A stretch of DNA of 64,000 nucleotides from Aphanomyces cochlioides (Eukaryota; Oomycota; Saprolegniomycetes; Saprolegniales; Verrucalvaceae), in contig JAHQRK010000002.1 in assembly GCA_019828595.1 (NCBI GenBank), positions 3,038,001 through 3,102,000 of the forward strand, in the 5' to 3' direction. Numbering within the stretch: the stretch's first letter is position 1; every line of letters starts with the position of its first letter. The notes beneath the pieces were generated by a model. The model was not told the DNA's origin. It saw only the letters and a program-made list of their open reading frames with translations, and did not search any database. Positions 17,776 through 27,644 of the stretch are shown here, one piece after another. Both the position numbers and the translations under genes were made by a program.

Positions 17776-20265
17776 ATGGAGCTCATTCTAGCAGGAGACA
17801 GAGAATTTGTCGACGCGACGCGCGCCACGGCCCTTCTAGAGCCATTTGCTCCATCCACAGCATTCCACCGAATTTCTCTCCGCAACAAAAGTTACTCGCT
17901 CGATGCTGCCCAAGTGCTCGCTACATTTCTCAAGACGATTCCCCATGGACTTGCTGTTGCCGACTTGGCCGATATGATTGCCGGGCGCCCTGAAGACAAA
18001 GCACTTTTGGTCCTTGGACACGTCTGTGACGCCCTCTCTGCGCATCAATTTCTCGAAATTGACCTGAGCGACAATGCTCTCGGTGAGAAAGGCGTCCGTG
18101 CATGCTTCGGCGTGTTGGAACGTCAAAAGAACCTTGAACGTCTCTACCTTTGCAACAACGGTCTCTCGGCTGAATCCGCCCAAGTGATTGCCGATACGCT
18201 TTTATTCCAAGGACCCACCGCTCCGACGAAGCTCAAGACGTTCCATTTTTACAACAACATGAGCGGCGATGGTGGCGCCAAAGCCCTCGCCACCATCTTC
18301 CCCGCGACGCCTGAATTGGAAGACCTTCGCTTTTCCACGACGCGATCGCAACGCGCAGGTTGTCGCGTCTTCGCTGAAGCCTTGGGAGTCCTGAAAAATC
18401 TCAAGCGCGTCGATTTGAGCGACAACACATTTGGTGAAGAAGGCGCGGTCGTTTTGGCCGACAGTCTTGCCAAGCAATCTCACTTGGAAGTGCTCATTCT
18501 CCGCGACGCTTCCATCGGCGACGCCGGTCTCATTGCCATCTCGAATGCTTTGGTGAAGGCGGGAATCAAGTCGCTGAAGGCTTTGGATGTCTCTGGCAAC
18601 GACTTGACAGAAGAATCGATGTCGGCACTGGCGGCACTCCTCCGAACTCTTCCTCATTTGGAAGAACTCCGGATCGAAGAGAACGAAATCGGCACTGGCG
18701 GCGCCATCACGCTGGCTCAAGCTCTTCACCGCAAGAGTAGCGTGCCCCGCATTCGTGTCTTCCAATCCAACTCGAACGAACTCACCAGCACGGGTGGATG
18801 GCATTTGGTGTCTGCGCTCGCGGCGAAACCCGACTTGGCCGAACTTGAACTCAACGGCAACATGTTCTCCGACGACGCGATCGCCATGATCGAAGCTCTC
18901 TTGTTCGCCCATGCCAAGGAAGGCGTTTTGCGTGAAATGGACGACATCATGGAGGACGATGAAGATTTCGACGAAGACATTGAGTGGGAAGACGAAGACG
19001 ACGAGCAGCAGGAAGACGACGATGTCGCCGTTGAGGATCTCACCAAGGCGATGGAGCACGTCTCGCTGGACGTCTTGAGCTTTGACGCCAAGCGCGAAGT
19101 TGTCGACGAAGTCCGCGCGAAAGAACTCTTGGCTCCATTCCAAGGACGCACTTCCTTCCACACTATCTCGCTTCGTGGCAAGAGCTACACGCAAACCGGC
19201 GCCAAGGTCATGGCGGACTTTCTTCGCCAAGTCCAAGGCGTCAAAGTCGCCGACTTGGCCGACATTATCGCCGGTCGACCTGAAGACGAAGCGCTGATCG
19301 TACTCACTTGCATCTGCGAAGCCTTGGCCGGCCACGTCTTGGACGAAATCGACTTGAGCGACAACGCGCTTGGCGAAAAAGGCGTCCGGGCGTGCTTCGC
19401 CGTGCTCATTCCTCAGCCTCAGCTCAAGCATTTGCACTTTTGCAACAACGGCATTTCCGCTGCCGCGTCGGCTGTCATTGCCAACGAAGTCGTGCTTCAA
19501 AGCGGTGTGTCCAAATCGCTCGAGTCGTTCCATTTCTTCAACAACATGAGCGGCCACGACGGCTGTCTCGCCATCGCCGCCATGCTTCACGGCGTCCCCA
19601 ACCTCAAATCTTTCCGCTACGCCAGTGCCCGTGCTGGTGCCGACGCTAGCTTACAACTCGCCCAGAGCATCGCCAAGCATTTGACGCACTTGACCCATTT
19701 GGACTTGAGCGATTGCAGCTTTGACGACCAAGGCTCCGTCGCGTTGGCGTCTGCGATTGCCAAGCAACCACACTTGAAGGTTCTCAAGCTGCGCGATGCT
19801 TCTCTCGGCGCTTCGGGTGCTAAACTCGTCGTTCAAGCTCTTGTCAAGGGAGGCATCCAGCTCGAGAGCTTGGATCTCTCTGGCAATGAGCTCGAAGACG
19901 ATGGCATGGAAGGTTTGGTCGGTGGTGCCAACGCCTTGAGCCACCAAACAGCGCTCAAAGTGTTGCGTCTCGATGAAAACGAATGCACATCGAATGGCGT
20001 GGAAGTCCTCGCCAAGGCAGCGGCCAATTCATGGGAGAACCTCGAGGAAGTGAGCTTGTACGGCAACGAAATCACAGCGCGAGGCGCCGTCGCGATCGCC
20101 AAAGCCGTCGCGTCGAAACGTTTCCTCAAGCTCGTCAACTTGGACTCCAACATGATCTCGTCGCAAGGTGTGGACGACTTGAAGAGCGTGCTGGACGCCG
20201 CTGGTAAAGCGTCGTGCCTTGGTCCACTCGATGAGAACGACGAAGATGCAGAAGACAGCGACTAG
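17776..20265 (+). CDS. Ran GTPase-activating protein with two RanGAP units in one chain
   Basis: Single exon, 829 aa. The sequence is two complete RanGAP-type leucine-rich-repeat units. Unit 1 spans about residues 8-385 and unit 2 about 440-815. Each begins with the same landmarks (FH-ISLR-KSY, VADLADxIAGRPED, EIDLSDNALGEKGVRACF, CNNG, FxxNNMSG). Each runs through some ten RI-type LRRs and ends in an acidic stretch (about 390-418 and 818-829). The landmarks match the plant/algal RanGAP1 body; there is no WPP domain. RanGAP stimulates GTP hydrolysis on Ran and so drives nuclear transport and spindle assembly. The gene converges on the kinase gene with 15 bp between the two coding ends. A TATCCGGA motif lies just upstream. 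Confidence 0.9.
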   Translation: MELILAGDREFVDATRATALLEPFAPSTAFHRISLRNKSYSLDAAQVLATFLKTIPHGLAVADLADMIAGRPEDKALLVLGHVCDALSAHQFLEIDLSDNALGEKGVRACFGVLERQKNLERLYLCNNGLSAESAQVIADTLLFQGPTAPTKLKTFHFYNNMSGDGGAKALATIFPATPELEDLRFSTTRSQRAGCRVFAEALGVLKNLKRVDLSDNTFGEEGAVVLADSLAKQSHLEVLILRDASIGDAGLIAISNALVKAGIKSLKALDVSGNDLTEESMSALAALLRTLPHLEELRIEENEIGTGGAITLAQALHRKSSVPRIRVFQSNSNELTSTGGWHLVSALAAKPDLAELELNGNMFSDDAIAMIEALLFAHAKEGVLREMDDIMEDDEDFDEDIEWEDEDDEQQEDDDVAVEDLTKAMEHVSLDVLSFDAKREVVDEVRAKELLAPFQGRTSFHTISLRGKSYTQTGAKVMADFLRQVQGVKVADLADIIAGRPEDEALIVLTCICEALAGHVLDEIDLSDNALGEKGVRACFAVLIPQPQLKHLHFCNNGISAAASAVIANEVVLQSGVSKSLESFHFFNNMSGHDGCLAIAAMLHGVPNLKSFRYASARAGADASLQLAQSIAKHLTHLTHLDLSDCSFDDQGSVALASAIAKQPHLKVLKLRDASLGASGAKLVVQALVKGGIQLESLDLSGNELEDDGMEGLVGGANALSHQTALKVLRLDENECTSNGVEVLAKAAANSWENLEEVSLYGNEITARGAVAIAKAVASKRFLKLVNLDSNMISSQGVDDLKSVLDAAGKASCLGPLDENDEDAEDSD

Positions 20266-20280
20266 TAAGTTTACAATTTA

Positions 20281-21513
20281 TCAACACATGACTTCGTCGA
20301 GGAGATCCTGCAGCATCGCATCGTTCACGACCGTGTCCAAGTCGTCCGCGGCGTCTTCCGGGTTGCGCCGCAGCGACGCATTCGACTTGGAGTAGCGATT
20401 TGAATAGTTTCTCCCGCTACTGCTAAAGGTTGTGGTCGTTGTCGGGCACTTGGACCGCGACGACGATGGCTGCTGGCTTCCTACTCGGGGGGAAGTGCCC
20501 CCCTTGGCGTCTGCGTCGTGGTGATCGTCGACTGCTTTCTCGTAGAGTTTCCTGGCCGTCGCCCCTTCCTTCTCCATGGCCATCATCTTCTTGTCGTCTT
20601 TGCATGTAGCCGTCGAATCTTTGATTCCTTTGGCGTCGGCGCACGACCGCGCCGTCTGTGGCATGAAGAAACGATACTGGAGTGCCTGGGCGGCAGTCGG
20701 ACGGCGCGTCGAGTCATACTGGAGGAGATCAACCATGAGCTGAATTGCCGCGGGGCTCGCATTTGGAATGATCGACTTGAGCGGCACGGCGGCACATTTT
20801 GGAAACTTGAATTGCATCTGGGAGACCATCGAGACCCCTTCCGCCCATGTTTCCTTGGTCGGCGTGCCGAGGATGGCGCAGATGCGGCACATTTGATCGG
20901 CCTCGCTCGACCCTGCAAAGAGCGGCTTGCCCAAGTAGAGCTCGGCCATGATGCAGCCGCATGCCCAGAGATCGATGGGCGAATTGTACGTCGTGGAGCG
21001 CAGCAGGAGCTCCGGACTGCGGTACCACCGCGTGGAGACATAGTCGGAGAACGGCGGGCGCGATCGGATCTCGCGCGCTTGGCCTAGATCTGCGATCTTG
21101 AGGACGTCCAAGCCGCTCGTGCAGAGGCAGTTTTCAGGTTTGATGTCGCGGTGGAAGAAGCCGTGCTTGTGCATGTAGGCGAGGCCGGAGAAGAGTTGCG
21201 ACATAATGGCGCGGATGTGCGCTTCCTTGGCGACGTTCTTGCGCATCCACGCAAAGAGACTCGTGTCCATGTACTCAAAGACAAAGTAGAGCTCTGCCTT
21301 GTCGCGAATGACTTCCTTGAGCTGGATGATGTTTTCATGGCGGAGCACTTTGAGCGACTTGAGCTCGCGCAGCTGAAGACATTCTTCCCACGTCGGGAAG
21401 AGCATCTTGAGCTTCTTGATCGCAACTACCTCTTGCGTCTTGAGACTCCGCGCTTTGAGCACTTCGCCATACGCGCCGTCGCCCACGCGATCGAGGATCT
21501 CGTACCGATTCAT
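20281..21513 (-). CDS. RCK/MAK-type Ser/Thr protein kinase
   Basis: 410 aa from the ATG at 21513. The kinase domain occupies residues 4-285: Gly loop VGDGAYGEV, the Lys in AIKKLK, catalytic HRDIKPEN, and a metal-binding motif that reads ADLG instead of DFG. The activation loop SDYVSTRWYRSPE corresponds to the TDY of MAK/ICK/MOK kinases but has Ser in place of the Thr. CMGC features (STRWYRSPE, GCIMAELYLGKPLF) place it near the RCK family, which controls cilium length and intraflagellar transport in other eukaryotes. The C-terminal 120 residues are Ser/Asp-rich and of low complexity. An oomycete with flagellate zoospores would be expected to have such a kinase; its role here is inferred. Confidence 0.88.
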   Translation of the reverse strand: MNRYEILDRVGDGAYGEVLKARSLKTQEVVAIKKLKMLFPTWEECLQLRELKSLKVLRHENIIQLKEVIRDKAELYFVFEYMDTSLFAWMRKNVAKEAHIRAIMSQLFSGLAYMHKHGFFHRDIKPENCLCTSGLDVLKIADLGQAREIRSRPPFSDYVSTRWYRSPELLLRSTTYNSPIDLWACGCIMAELYLGKPLFAGSSEADQMCRICAILGTPTKETWAEGVSMVSQMQFKFPKCAAVPLKSIIPNASPAAIQLMVDLLQYDSTRRPTAAQALQYRFFMPQTARSCADAKGIKDSTATCKDDKKMMAMEKEGATARKLYEKAVDDHHDADAKGGTSPRVGSQQPSSSRSKCPTTTTTFSSSGRNYSNRYSKSNASLRRNPEDAADDLDTVVNDAMLQDLLDEVMC

Positions 21514-22039
21514 GCCGATCAAAATAGCAAGGCTGTAACTGCTCGACAAAGTCGATTTTCGATGAAACCGTCATGACCGACAAGTGCACGATGCCACTCA
21601 ATGAAGCAGGTTAGCGCATGCTCTACAAGGTTCCTCGGTGATATTTGGGCTTCTGCTTGCGGCAAGTTGCGCCGTCAGTCGATTGAATGGAGCGCAGATC
21701 ACACGGCTGGAAAGCCGTCGGTCGTGAAACCGAAATGTAACTGACGCATGTCAATGAGCATTCCATGGAGATGGCAAAGGGAGCAAGGCACGCTAGTCCT
21801 TGAAGAAGGATGTCTAGAGGAAGATAAGTTAATGCGCGGAATGAAGTGATGCCGAGCTGAAGTATTGTGCAAGATCGCGCTGTTGCTGACGAGTTGGAGG
21901 TGGCGAACAAGTTGGAACCGAATTACAACCGATGCGTGTCAACAATGTACTTGCAATGCCGACAATCCGCCGCCTCTCGATTCCTGCCACGTTGCATCCA
22001 CCTGCTGCAGGATTGTCGTCTATATCCAGCTTGTCTTGT

Positions 22040-22240
22040 GGTCTGTGTCTTGTGCAATTCACGCTGTCTCGCTCGATTTGACAAGTTGGAGCGACCACCA
22101 CGTTGTTCACTCTCTCTTGATGTGCCAAGTGTGTCATCGAATGTCATGCGACGATGGCGCACCGACGTCATGTTTAAACTCTCCATGCATGGACCTCGCG
22201 AGCGTCGAGTTTTGCTGCGGGCAGTGCTCTCCTGATGCAC
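22040..22240 (+). pseudogene. Degenerate fragment of the four-helix membrane protein family
   Basis: A short stretch around 22135-22190 matches the family centre at DNA level (ATGCGACGATGGCGCACC, reading MRRWRTDVMFKLS against MRGWRNDVMFRLS). The rest has decayed: no hydrophobic segments can be read through in one frame. The limits given are approximate. Confidence 0.4.
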
Positions 22241-22690
22241 GGCATGGCCTTCGTTGGGGTTGTCTTCGGCAGGACCTTCTCACCTTCTAGACGTTCATGA
22301 AGTTCATCTCGCTTGGAGAGATTTGAAGTCGGCAAGCCTCATAGTTGACGAAGCTACATACATGCATTGGAGCTGGTCGTGATGCACCAAGTAAACAAAG
22401 ACAGAGGAGAATGCCCAAACACCCTTGAGCGGAACAGGGATTGCAACAAGGAATGGCTGTTGAGACCACGACGGCAAGGAAGGTCTTCACCCGACTGCGC
22501 TCTTTTGCCGCAGACCCATCATATGCCTTACGTGCTCTAGCTCCAGGCAGCAAGGAAGGAGCATCGGCGTCCATTCCAGGACACGTAACCAATGTGTGAA
22601 CGACAGAGGAGATTTGCTTGTTCTCGGTGGTTGGTAGCGCTTGACTTCAACGTGTTGAAGTGGGCCACATGACAATCCAGACACGCCATC
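22241..22690. other. Region between family fragments, no confident gene
   Basis: A minus-strand frame (22574-22287) encodes about 95 residues with a hydrophobic, Cys-rich middle, but nothing supports it as a gene. The stretch just before 22720 matches the DNA before the family copy at 28456 (the shared block includes ACATGACAA and CAACCAAGCAAGCG). Confidence 0.3.
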
Positions 22691-22719
22691 ATTGTGCGAT
22701 TTCCAACCAAGCAAGCGCG

Positions 22720-23150
22720 ATGTGGGCCATGATGTTGGGCACCCATCTCTTCATCTCGTTTGTGAATCCGCATGTTCCCGAAGCCAGCTCAACCCTGTAT
22801 CTCTTGGCGATTTGCGTTCTTGCGACGACTGCAATCGTGTTGAGGCCTACACGATATGGACTCAACCGAGCGAGTGGAAAAACACATTACTGCCGATGGA
22901 AACGCGAATGACCCTATGCTTCCGTTTGTTTGGGGTGATGACTTCGAAGGACTTGGGAAGATGGCGCAACGATGCCGTGTCCAAACTCTCTACGGTGGGT
23001 TTCACCAGTATGCTTTCAACGATTGCCGCGACTTTTTGCATCTCGCCATACTCACCCCTTCTTGCCTTTGTCCTTCTAGTCCTTGGCGTGATCATCGTCA
23101 CGATCCTCGACGAATTGCGAGAGTGTGTTGACCTCATGAAGAAAGCATAG
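22720..23150 (+). pseudogene. Four-helix membrane protein family, copy B, frameshifted
   Basis: It begins MWAMMLGTHLFISFVNP and reads through the second hydrophobic segment to ATTAIVL. It then needs a shift of one base near 22842-22845 to continue as AYTIWTQPSEW, LCFRLFG, RWRNDAVSKLSTVGF and ILDELRECVDLMKKA. Copy D at 28456 has GTGCTGAAAGCC where this copy has GTGTTGAGGCC, so a single-base loss explains the break. It is more similar to D than to C and E. Confidence 0.7.
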
Positions 23151-24402
23151 ATATTTCTCCGCATGGCAGAGTAAACCTATTGTCGGGGCCAAATGAAACC
23201 GCTCACGGCCTATTCAAACCGTAATATAAATATGAAATATTTCCATTTTTGATAAAGCAAGTATATGTGGTCAAAGCTCCCAATGCGCTCTTTCTTTAGC
23301 ACTTTATACGGTTAATTTAGCGCATTGTTTGCCTAAGTTCTGTCAAAAACTGTTCATCCATATGCCATAGCGGCAGTGCATTGGCTGAAGACTTGTTGAA
23401 ACAGACGTTAAACTCTCCAATCTGATAAACACATGAGTATAATAATATATCCTCTGTGTTTAACTGTATAAATGCATATTTTTGAAACAACTCACCATAG
23501 ATTTGACCAATCATTGCACTCCGTTGTAAACCTAATCGCCACGTGACATGCTTTTCAAATCAATCAAATTGAGAATCAATTATCTTGAAAACGGTTGCTT
23601 CAATTAACTTGGTGTCATTGAGAAAGTTTTCAGAACGGATTTCGAGATTTTTTATTTTCAACTTTTATTTAAATCCGATCTGAATTGACGATAATACATC
23701 TATTTGACTGGAGAGAGTTTTCATTTGGCCTCGACAATAGACACGACATGTTCCATGCGTCGACATGAGTTGCTTGTCTTCCTCCGGTCACGCCCGATGA
23801 TTGAAGTGGACTAACGCACCCGATTCCAATCCATCGCCCATGACGAACTCGTGGAGGTGACACAAGTCTTCATACCTGATAGGTCACCTCTCTCAAAACA
23901 TCACGGAACACCGTCGATCATTGGGATTGATGCCTTGCAGCTCATTCTTCATCGAACTTTCATGTGCAGATGACACATTCGAACCTGACCGGACGCCAAA
24001 GACAGTCCCGGCTTACACGCAAGGGGTACAATGCGATGATCTGCGTCATGCTGAACCAAAGTACGGACTCTTGCGGCTCGACGATGAATGCAACCATCGG
24101 GAGTGATCTTGCCACTCATGTCGATTCGGCCCCTCGTCATTTGAGAATTTGCTCATGCTCATCTGCACCACTCGTTCGACTTCGTCCATTCCGAGGACAC
24201 CAAAACTGACGAGGGAACTTCGTAGTGCTGATTTTCGTGCTGTTGGCATTCTCTACGCAACGATCGCTCGGCATATCTGCCGCCAAGTCGCGACTTCCAG
24301 AAATCTGTTGACGGGTTGGGATTTGGTGGATTTTACAACCCAACGACACGACAGCCATGGGAAAGAAACGCTCCATTTCACAACTGTCGATCACCGAGAG
24401 CG
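23151..24402. other. Gap between copies B and C, remnants only
   Basis: AT-rich up to about 23700. From about 24130 onward the DNA is related to the region upstream of copy E (29240-29424), including GCAACGATCGCTC and GGCATATC. A 7-nt length difference just before 24308 breaks the frame that copy E uses for its N-terminus. The same frame as C is open from 24308. Confidence 0.5.
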
Positions 24403-24858
24403 ATGTGGGCCATCATCCTCGGCATGCACGTCTACAGCTTTCTCGTGAGCCCGTACATGGCGCCTGAGAGCCGCACGTTTTACGCATACGTTGGTGGTGC
24501 GGTTGTCATCGTTTCGTTTGCAATGTTCTTCTACAGCATGTACAGCCAGCCGACGTACTGGGGAGGCAAGATGCTGCCCAAGACCATCCGCGTCGCCTTG
24601 TGCACTCGTCTGTTTGGACAAATGCCATCGAATGACATGCGAGGATGGCGCAACGATGTCATGTTCCGACTTTCCACGTACGGATTCACGTCCGTCTTGA
24701 CGACGATTGCCGCCACGTACTTCGTCTCCCCATCATCACCGCCTGCTGGCTTTGCGATCCTAGTCGTCGGTTTGAGCGCCGTCACGGTCTTTGATGAACT
24801 GCGAGATTGCGCTGAGGTCATGACGAAAGAGGAGAAGCAACGTCTCAAGACACAATAA
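24403..24858 (+). CDS. Four-helix membrane protein family, copy C
   Basis: From the first ATG that starts the conserved part (MWAIILGMHVYSFLVSP) the protein is 151 aa. It has four hydrophobic segments, roughly residues 1-18, 29-50, 90-112 and 115-135. Between segments 2 and 3 lies a conserved polar loop (LCTRLFGQMPSNDMRGWRNDV). Segment 4 runs into the signature VFDELRDCAEVMTKEEK. No database family is recognised. The reading frame is also open upstream to 24308, but there the ATG used by copy E is lost to a frameshift. The gene may thus be N-terminally truncated or a recent pseudogene. The stretch 24308-24858 is almost identical to 29421-29971. Confidence 0.55.
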   Translation: MWAIILGMHVYSFLVSPYMAPESRTFYAYVGGAVVIVSFAMFFYSMYSQPTYWGGKMLPKTIRVALCTRLFGQMPSNDMRGWRNDVMFRLSTYGFTSVLTTIAATYFVSPSSPPAGFAILVVGLSAVTVFDELRDCAEVMTKEEKQRLKTQ

Positions 24859-25307
24859 GCGCTACAACGCGAACAATCTTGACTAAATTCATATTCAATC
24901 GAATTCCACATAATCAAGATTTTGTAAATATATAGAGGAAATTATGCTCTCGAGTAAATCAAATGATTTACAATTTCGATAAGTTAATCTTTTATTTCAC
25001 ATTATTATTCAAAATAGTATGAATATTTGTATGAAATTTAATAAATTTTCTTCGGAGAGAGCCGCAGAGAAAACGCAAATCCAGGCCAAGGAGTGGTGGA
25101 CATGGGCTTGATATGATTTTGTCCAATAAAAGCGCGTACATGTTAAATGTTAATGAAATGTTGTATACACGACAACAGAATCATCCAATCAGAGGAATGA
25201 ATTTTCAGATAGGCCAATGGGTGTACAAGTTTGTGTCGTTCATCCAATCCACAGCCAAGAAATGTCGGTTTTGTGTCGTGTAGTGCTTATAATATAAGTA
25301 CTACATA
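24859..25307. other. AT-rich gap, partly related to the right flank of the Crypton
   Basis: No gene. Positions 25121-25189 form a diverged direct repeat with 27576-27644 (shared blocks GTCCAAT, TGTTAAATGTTAA and ACGACAAC). The similarity continues weakly to about 25285, with TGTCGGTTT and TGTAGTG also found at 27718-27755. Confidence 0.5.
25121..25189 (+). repeat. Left copy of a direct repeat flanking the Crypton
   Basis: This shares GTCCAAT, TGTTAAATGTTAA-GA-ATGTT and ACGACAAC with 27576-27644 in the same orientation. The copies are diverged, so this is either an old flanking duplication or part of an element family. Confidence 0.5.
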
Positions 25308-25792
25308 TTAGGGGTAATCAAAGCTCTCAAATTGTGTCGCTTTTATCGTAATTTTATTCAAATTAAAAGCAACAATATTGAAAGAAATCACTCCAAGAAA
25401 AGTGAACTTGAGCAGGGGGAATCAAAGCTGAAGCAAAATGGTCAGTGAAAATGAAGTTATTTAAACCACATAAGACGATGCCGCGGATGTCAGTAAAGAC
25501 TCTATCCTTACAGCTATCAAGGTTTGTGTTATGTAGCTTGCTCTTCGGCATCCGTTGACGCTGCTTAAGCTCCACAGAGCCTTGTCTTGGAAGAGGCATG
25601 GATCATAGTACCCATTTGACTATGCTATAATAAAGTTCATATATATATAACCAATAAAGCAGCTTTTATTTTTAAAAGCACCTCCGGAGACGCTTTAATT
25701 TCTCAGCTCAAATAAAGCGGATTTTTCGTTATTTTATTTCAGAAATAAAAGCGAGCCGAAAATTTTAAAGCGAGAGCTTTGATTACCCCTAA
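25308..25792. mobile_element. MITE with 21-bp perfect inverted repeats and TA duplication
   Basis: The ends TTAGGGGTAATCAAAGCTCT (25308-25327, perfect to 25328) and its exact complement (25772-25792) are flanked by TA on both sides (25306-25307 and 25793-25794). A TA duplication suggests mobilisation by a Tc1/mariner-type transposase. There is no coding capacity; the inside is AT-rich with many AAAGC/GCTTT motifs, some echoing the terminal sequence (GGGGGAATCAAAGCTGAAG near 25417). Confidence 0.85.
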
Positions 25793-25911
25793 TAGGGGTA
25801 TTATGTGTAGATAAAATGGACGACACGACAATTCAAACCGACAACAAGCCCATTGATGGATTTGAGAACATTTGATTGGTTGGTTTATGATCTGCTCATG
25901 CAAGTCCAGCA

Positions 25912-25987
25912 GACGTAGCGTAGGCGTCTGCATTGAGCCTGACTTACAAGTGGGCGACGTAGCGTGGGCATCTGCATCAAGCTTGAC
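25912..25987 (+). repeat. Tandem pair of 32-bp units
   Basis: The units GACGTAGCGTAGGCGTCTGC... (25912-25943) and GACGTAGCGTGGGCATCTGC... (25956-25987) differ at five positions and are separated by 12 bp. They sit in the 3' flank of the Crypton recombinase gene. Confidence 0.75.
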
Positions 25988-26074
25988 TGTGGCGGTCATC
26001 CATCCCAAATACTCTAGCTGGTATGATCAAGTTCTGTTTGATACATGAACAAAAAACAATTTTTAGTGCTAGAA

Positions 26075-27523
26075 CTACAAGCATTCGTTGCGTTTGCGCT
26101 TCCGCACTTCCTTCAATAAACCAGAGTAGGTTCTGGTGTGTCCTTCATACGCAGCCTCAAAATCATCGTAGGTAGAGTACTGGTTGAATGCTGAAGCAAG
26201 CGTGAGACGCTCGGAATACTTGCGCCGGTCACGTCTGATGTCTTCTTTGGGCAAGTCCTTTATCGCACAGAAGTACCCTCCATTTGGATCTATCGTAAAC
26301 CACTGATTCCATGCTTCACGGCCCGAGCTTGCCGTCGGAATTGCACGAGGGACAACAAAATTGTCCATAGACATTTGTCGTGTGGCTGGTGTTTTGGGTT
26401 GTGCACGCAATAAATCGGCTCGCAAAGCATTAATCACAGTATCAACAATTGCTGCAATATCGAGCGAGTTATCCTTGTTGACATGCTGGATTTGCTGTGA
26501 CAAACCACCTCCAAGTTGGAGGAGATTTCTTGGGTCGATTGAATCGCTCAGACTCTTTGTCACAAGATACTCGCAGCAAGTCTTGGGGTCTTCCCAACGA
26601 CACCACGCCATCAACTCACGGAAGTCAAACCGTCTTTCCGGTGAAACAAACACACGATAAAACGAACCACCACGACGCATGCTGTGCAATGAAATTCCAA
26701 TTGGCAATTCCGGCGTGTGGTCCACGACTTCCAACAGCAGACGTCTGAGATACATCTGCTCCATCTGCTTGAACCAGTCAACTATGGTTGTGCCATTGTT
26801 TGGATTTGTCGTGTGGGGGAATACAAAGGCTTCACTCTGTATATTTGAGCATGACAGACGAACTTGGTGGTTGTACTCTTCAAAAAAGTCGTACACGCGC
26901 AAACATGGGAAGGAGGTTTCGTTGACCAAGTGGTAGACTTGACAATCCTTTTCGACTCGAGCCTTTTTATGCCAGCGGAGGCGTATTGAGACGTACCGCC
27001 CTTTGTCGGACTCTCCAGCAGCAACGTCACACCACTTTAAAGCAAGCATTTCGCTTATTCGAAAGCATCCCATGAAACAAGCGCTGAATAGAAAGCGCAG
27101 CATGCAACCGACAAAGCGATTGTAGTTGGCCAAGGCATTCATAAGCAGAGATAGCTCGTGCACTGTCAATGGATGTGCCTTTCGTTCGTCATCAATGTTG
27201 TTCTGCCTGTTGAATTTTTGCAACCCCACAACGTAGCGCTTTGATTCACATGCCTGGGCTGGATTTGGGTTAACATTGCGGTCTTTGAAGTAGGCAACAA
27301 GGGCTGTCTTCGCGGCATCGACAGTCCTGGCCTTTCTTCGAAGTGTGACAAGATGATGAAAGAAATCCGTGCAGGTTTCGGCAGTTGCAGACTCAGGATC
27401 GACACCACCTTTCGCTTGTTTGCAGTAGTCTTCAAACTGTCTTTGATACGTGGCGTACGAGCGGCGCGTCGACGCTCCAAGGAATGCATCTTGAATGGTC
27501 TTCTTGGATGGCACGAGCTCCAT
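26075..27523 (-). CDS. Crypton tyrosine recombinase
   Basis: 482 aa from the ATG at 27523. The N-terminal third is a SAM-like core-binding domain (TRRSYATYQRQFEDYCKQAKG). The catalytic half shows the tyrosine-recombinase residues: Arg in FRISEMLALKW, the HxxR pair in SLHSMRRGGSF, Trp in CRWEDPKT and the nucleophile Tyr a few residues later (CCEYL). The C-terminus (WNQWFTIDPNGG...LTLASAFNQYSTYDDFEAAY) resembles the GCR1-type DNA-binding tail of Cryptons, which are common in oomycetes. These DNA transposons move by recombination without inverted repeats. The frame is intact, so this copy could be active or recently active. Confidence 0.88.
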   Translation of the reverse strand: MELVPSKKTIQDAFLGASTRRSYATYQRQFEDYCKQAKGGVDPESATAETCTDFFHHLVTLRRKARTVDAAKTALVAYFKDRNVNPNPAQACESKRYVVGLQKFNRQNNIDDERKAHPLTVHELSLLMNALANYNRFVGCMLRFLFSACFMGCFRISEMLALKWCDVAAGESDKGRYVSIRLRWHKKARVEKDCQVYHLVNETSFPCLRVYDFFEEYNHQVRLSCSNIQSEAFVFPHTTNPNNGTTIVDWFKQMEQMYLRRLLLEVVDHTPELPIGISLHSMRRGGSFYRVFVSPERRFDFRELMAWCRWEDPKTCCEYLVTKSLSDSIDPRNLLQLGGGLSQQIQHVNKDNSLDIAAIVDTVINALRADLLRAQPKTPATRQMSMDNFVVPRAIPTASSGREAWNQWFTIDPNGGYFCAIKDLPKEDIRRDRRKYSERLTLASAFNQYSTYDDFEAAYEGHTRTYSGLLKEVRKRKRNECL

Positions 27524-27575
27524 TGTTTGAGAAGTCAAATGAACATGAAGCAGACGTCTGGTTCAAAGCAATATT

Positions 27576-27644
27576 GTCCAATCAAACCTCATATATGTTA
27601 AATGTTAACGATATGTTCCTCGTACGACAACCTCATCGTCCAAT
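27576..27644 (+). repeat. Right copy of the direct repeat flanking the Crypton
   Basis: Partner of 25121-25189. It lies immediately upstream of the recombinase gene. The remainder of the gap to 28455 has no gene. A block near 27899 (CCTCCACCGTCGCATCTCC) is related to one near 30556 (CGCCATCGTCGGATCTCC), the other trace of repetition I noticed. Confidence 0.5.

Noticed and set aside
18202..19590. Long minus-strand open frame (462 codons) inside the RanGAP gene
   Set aside because: It is antisense to a well-conserved LRR protein and arises from its biased codons; no domain and no neighbours support it.
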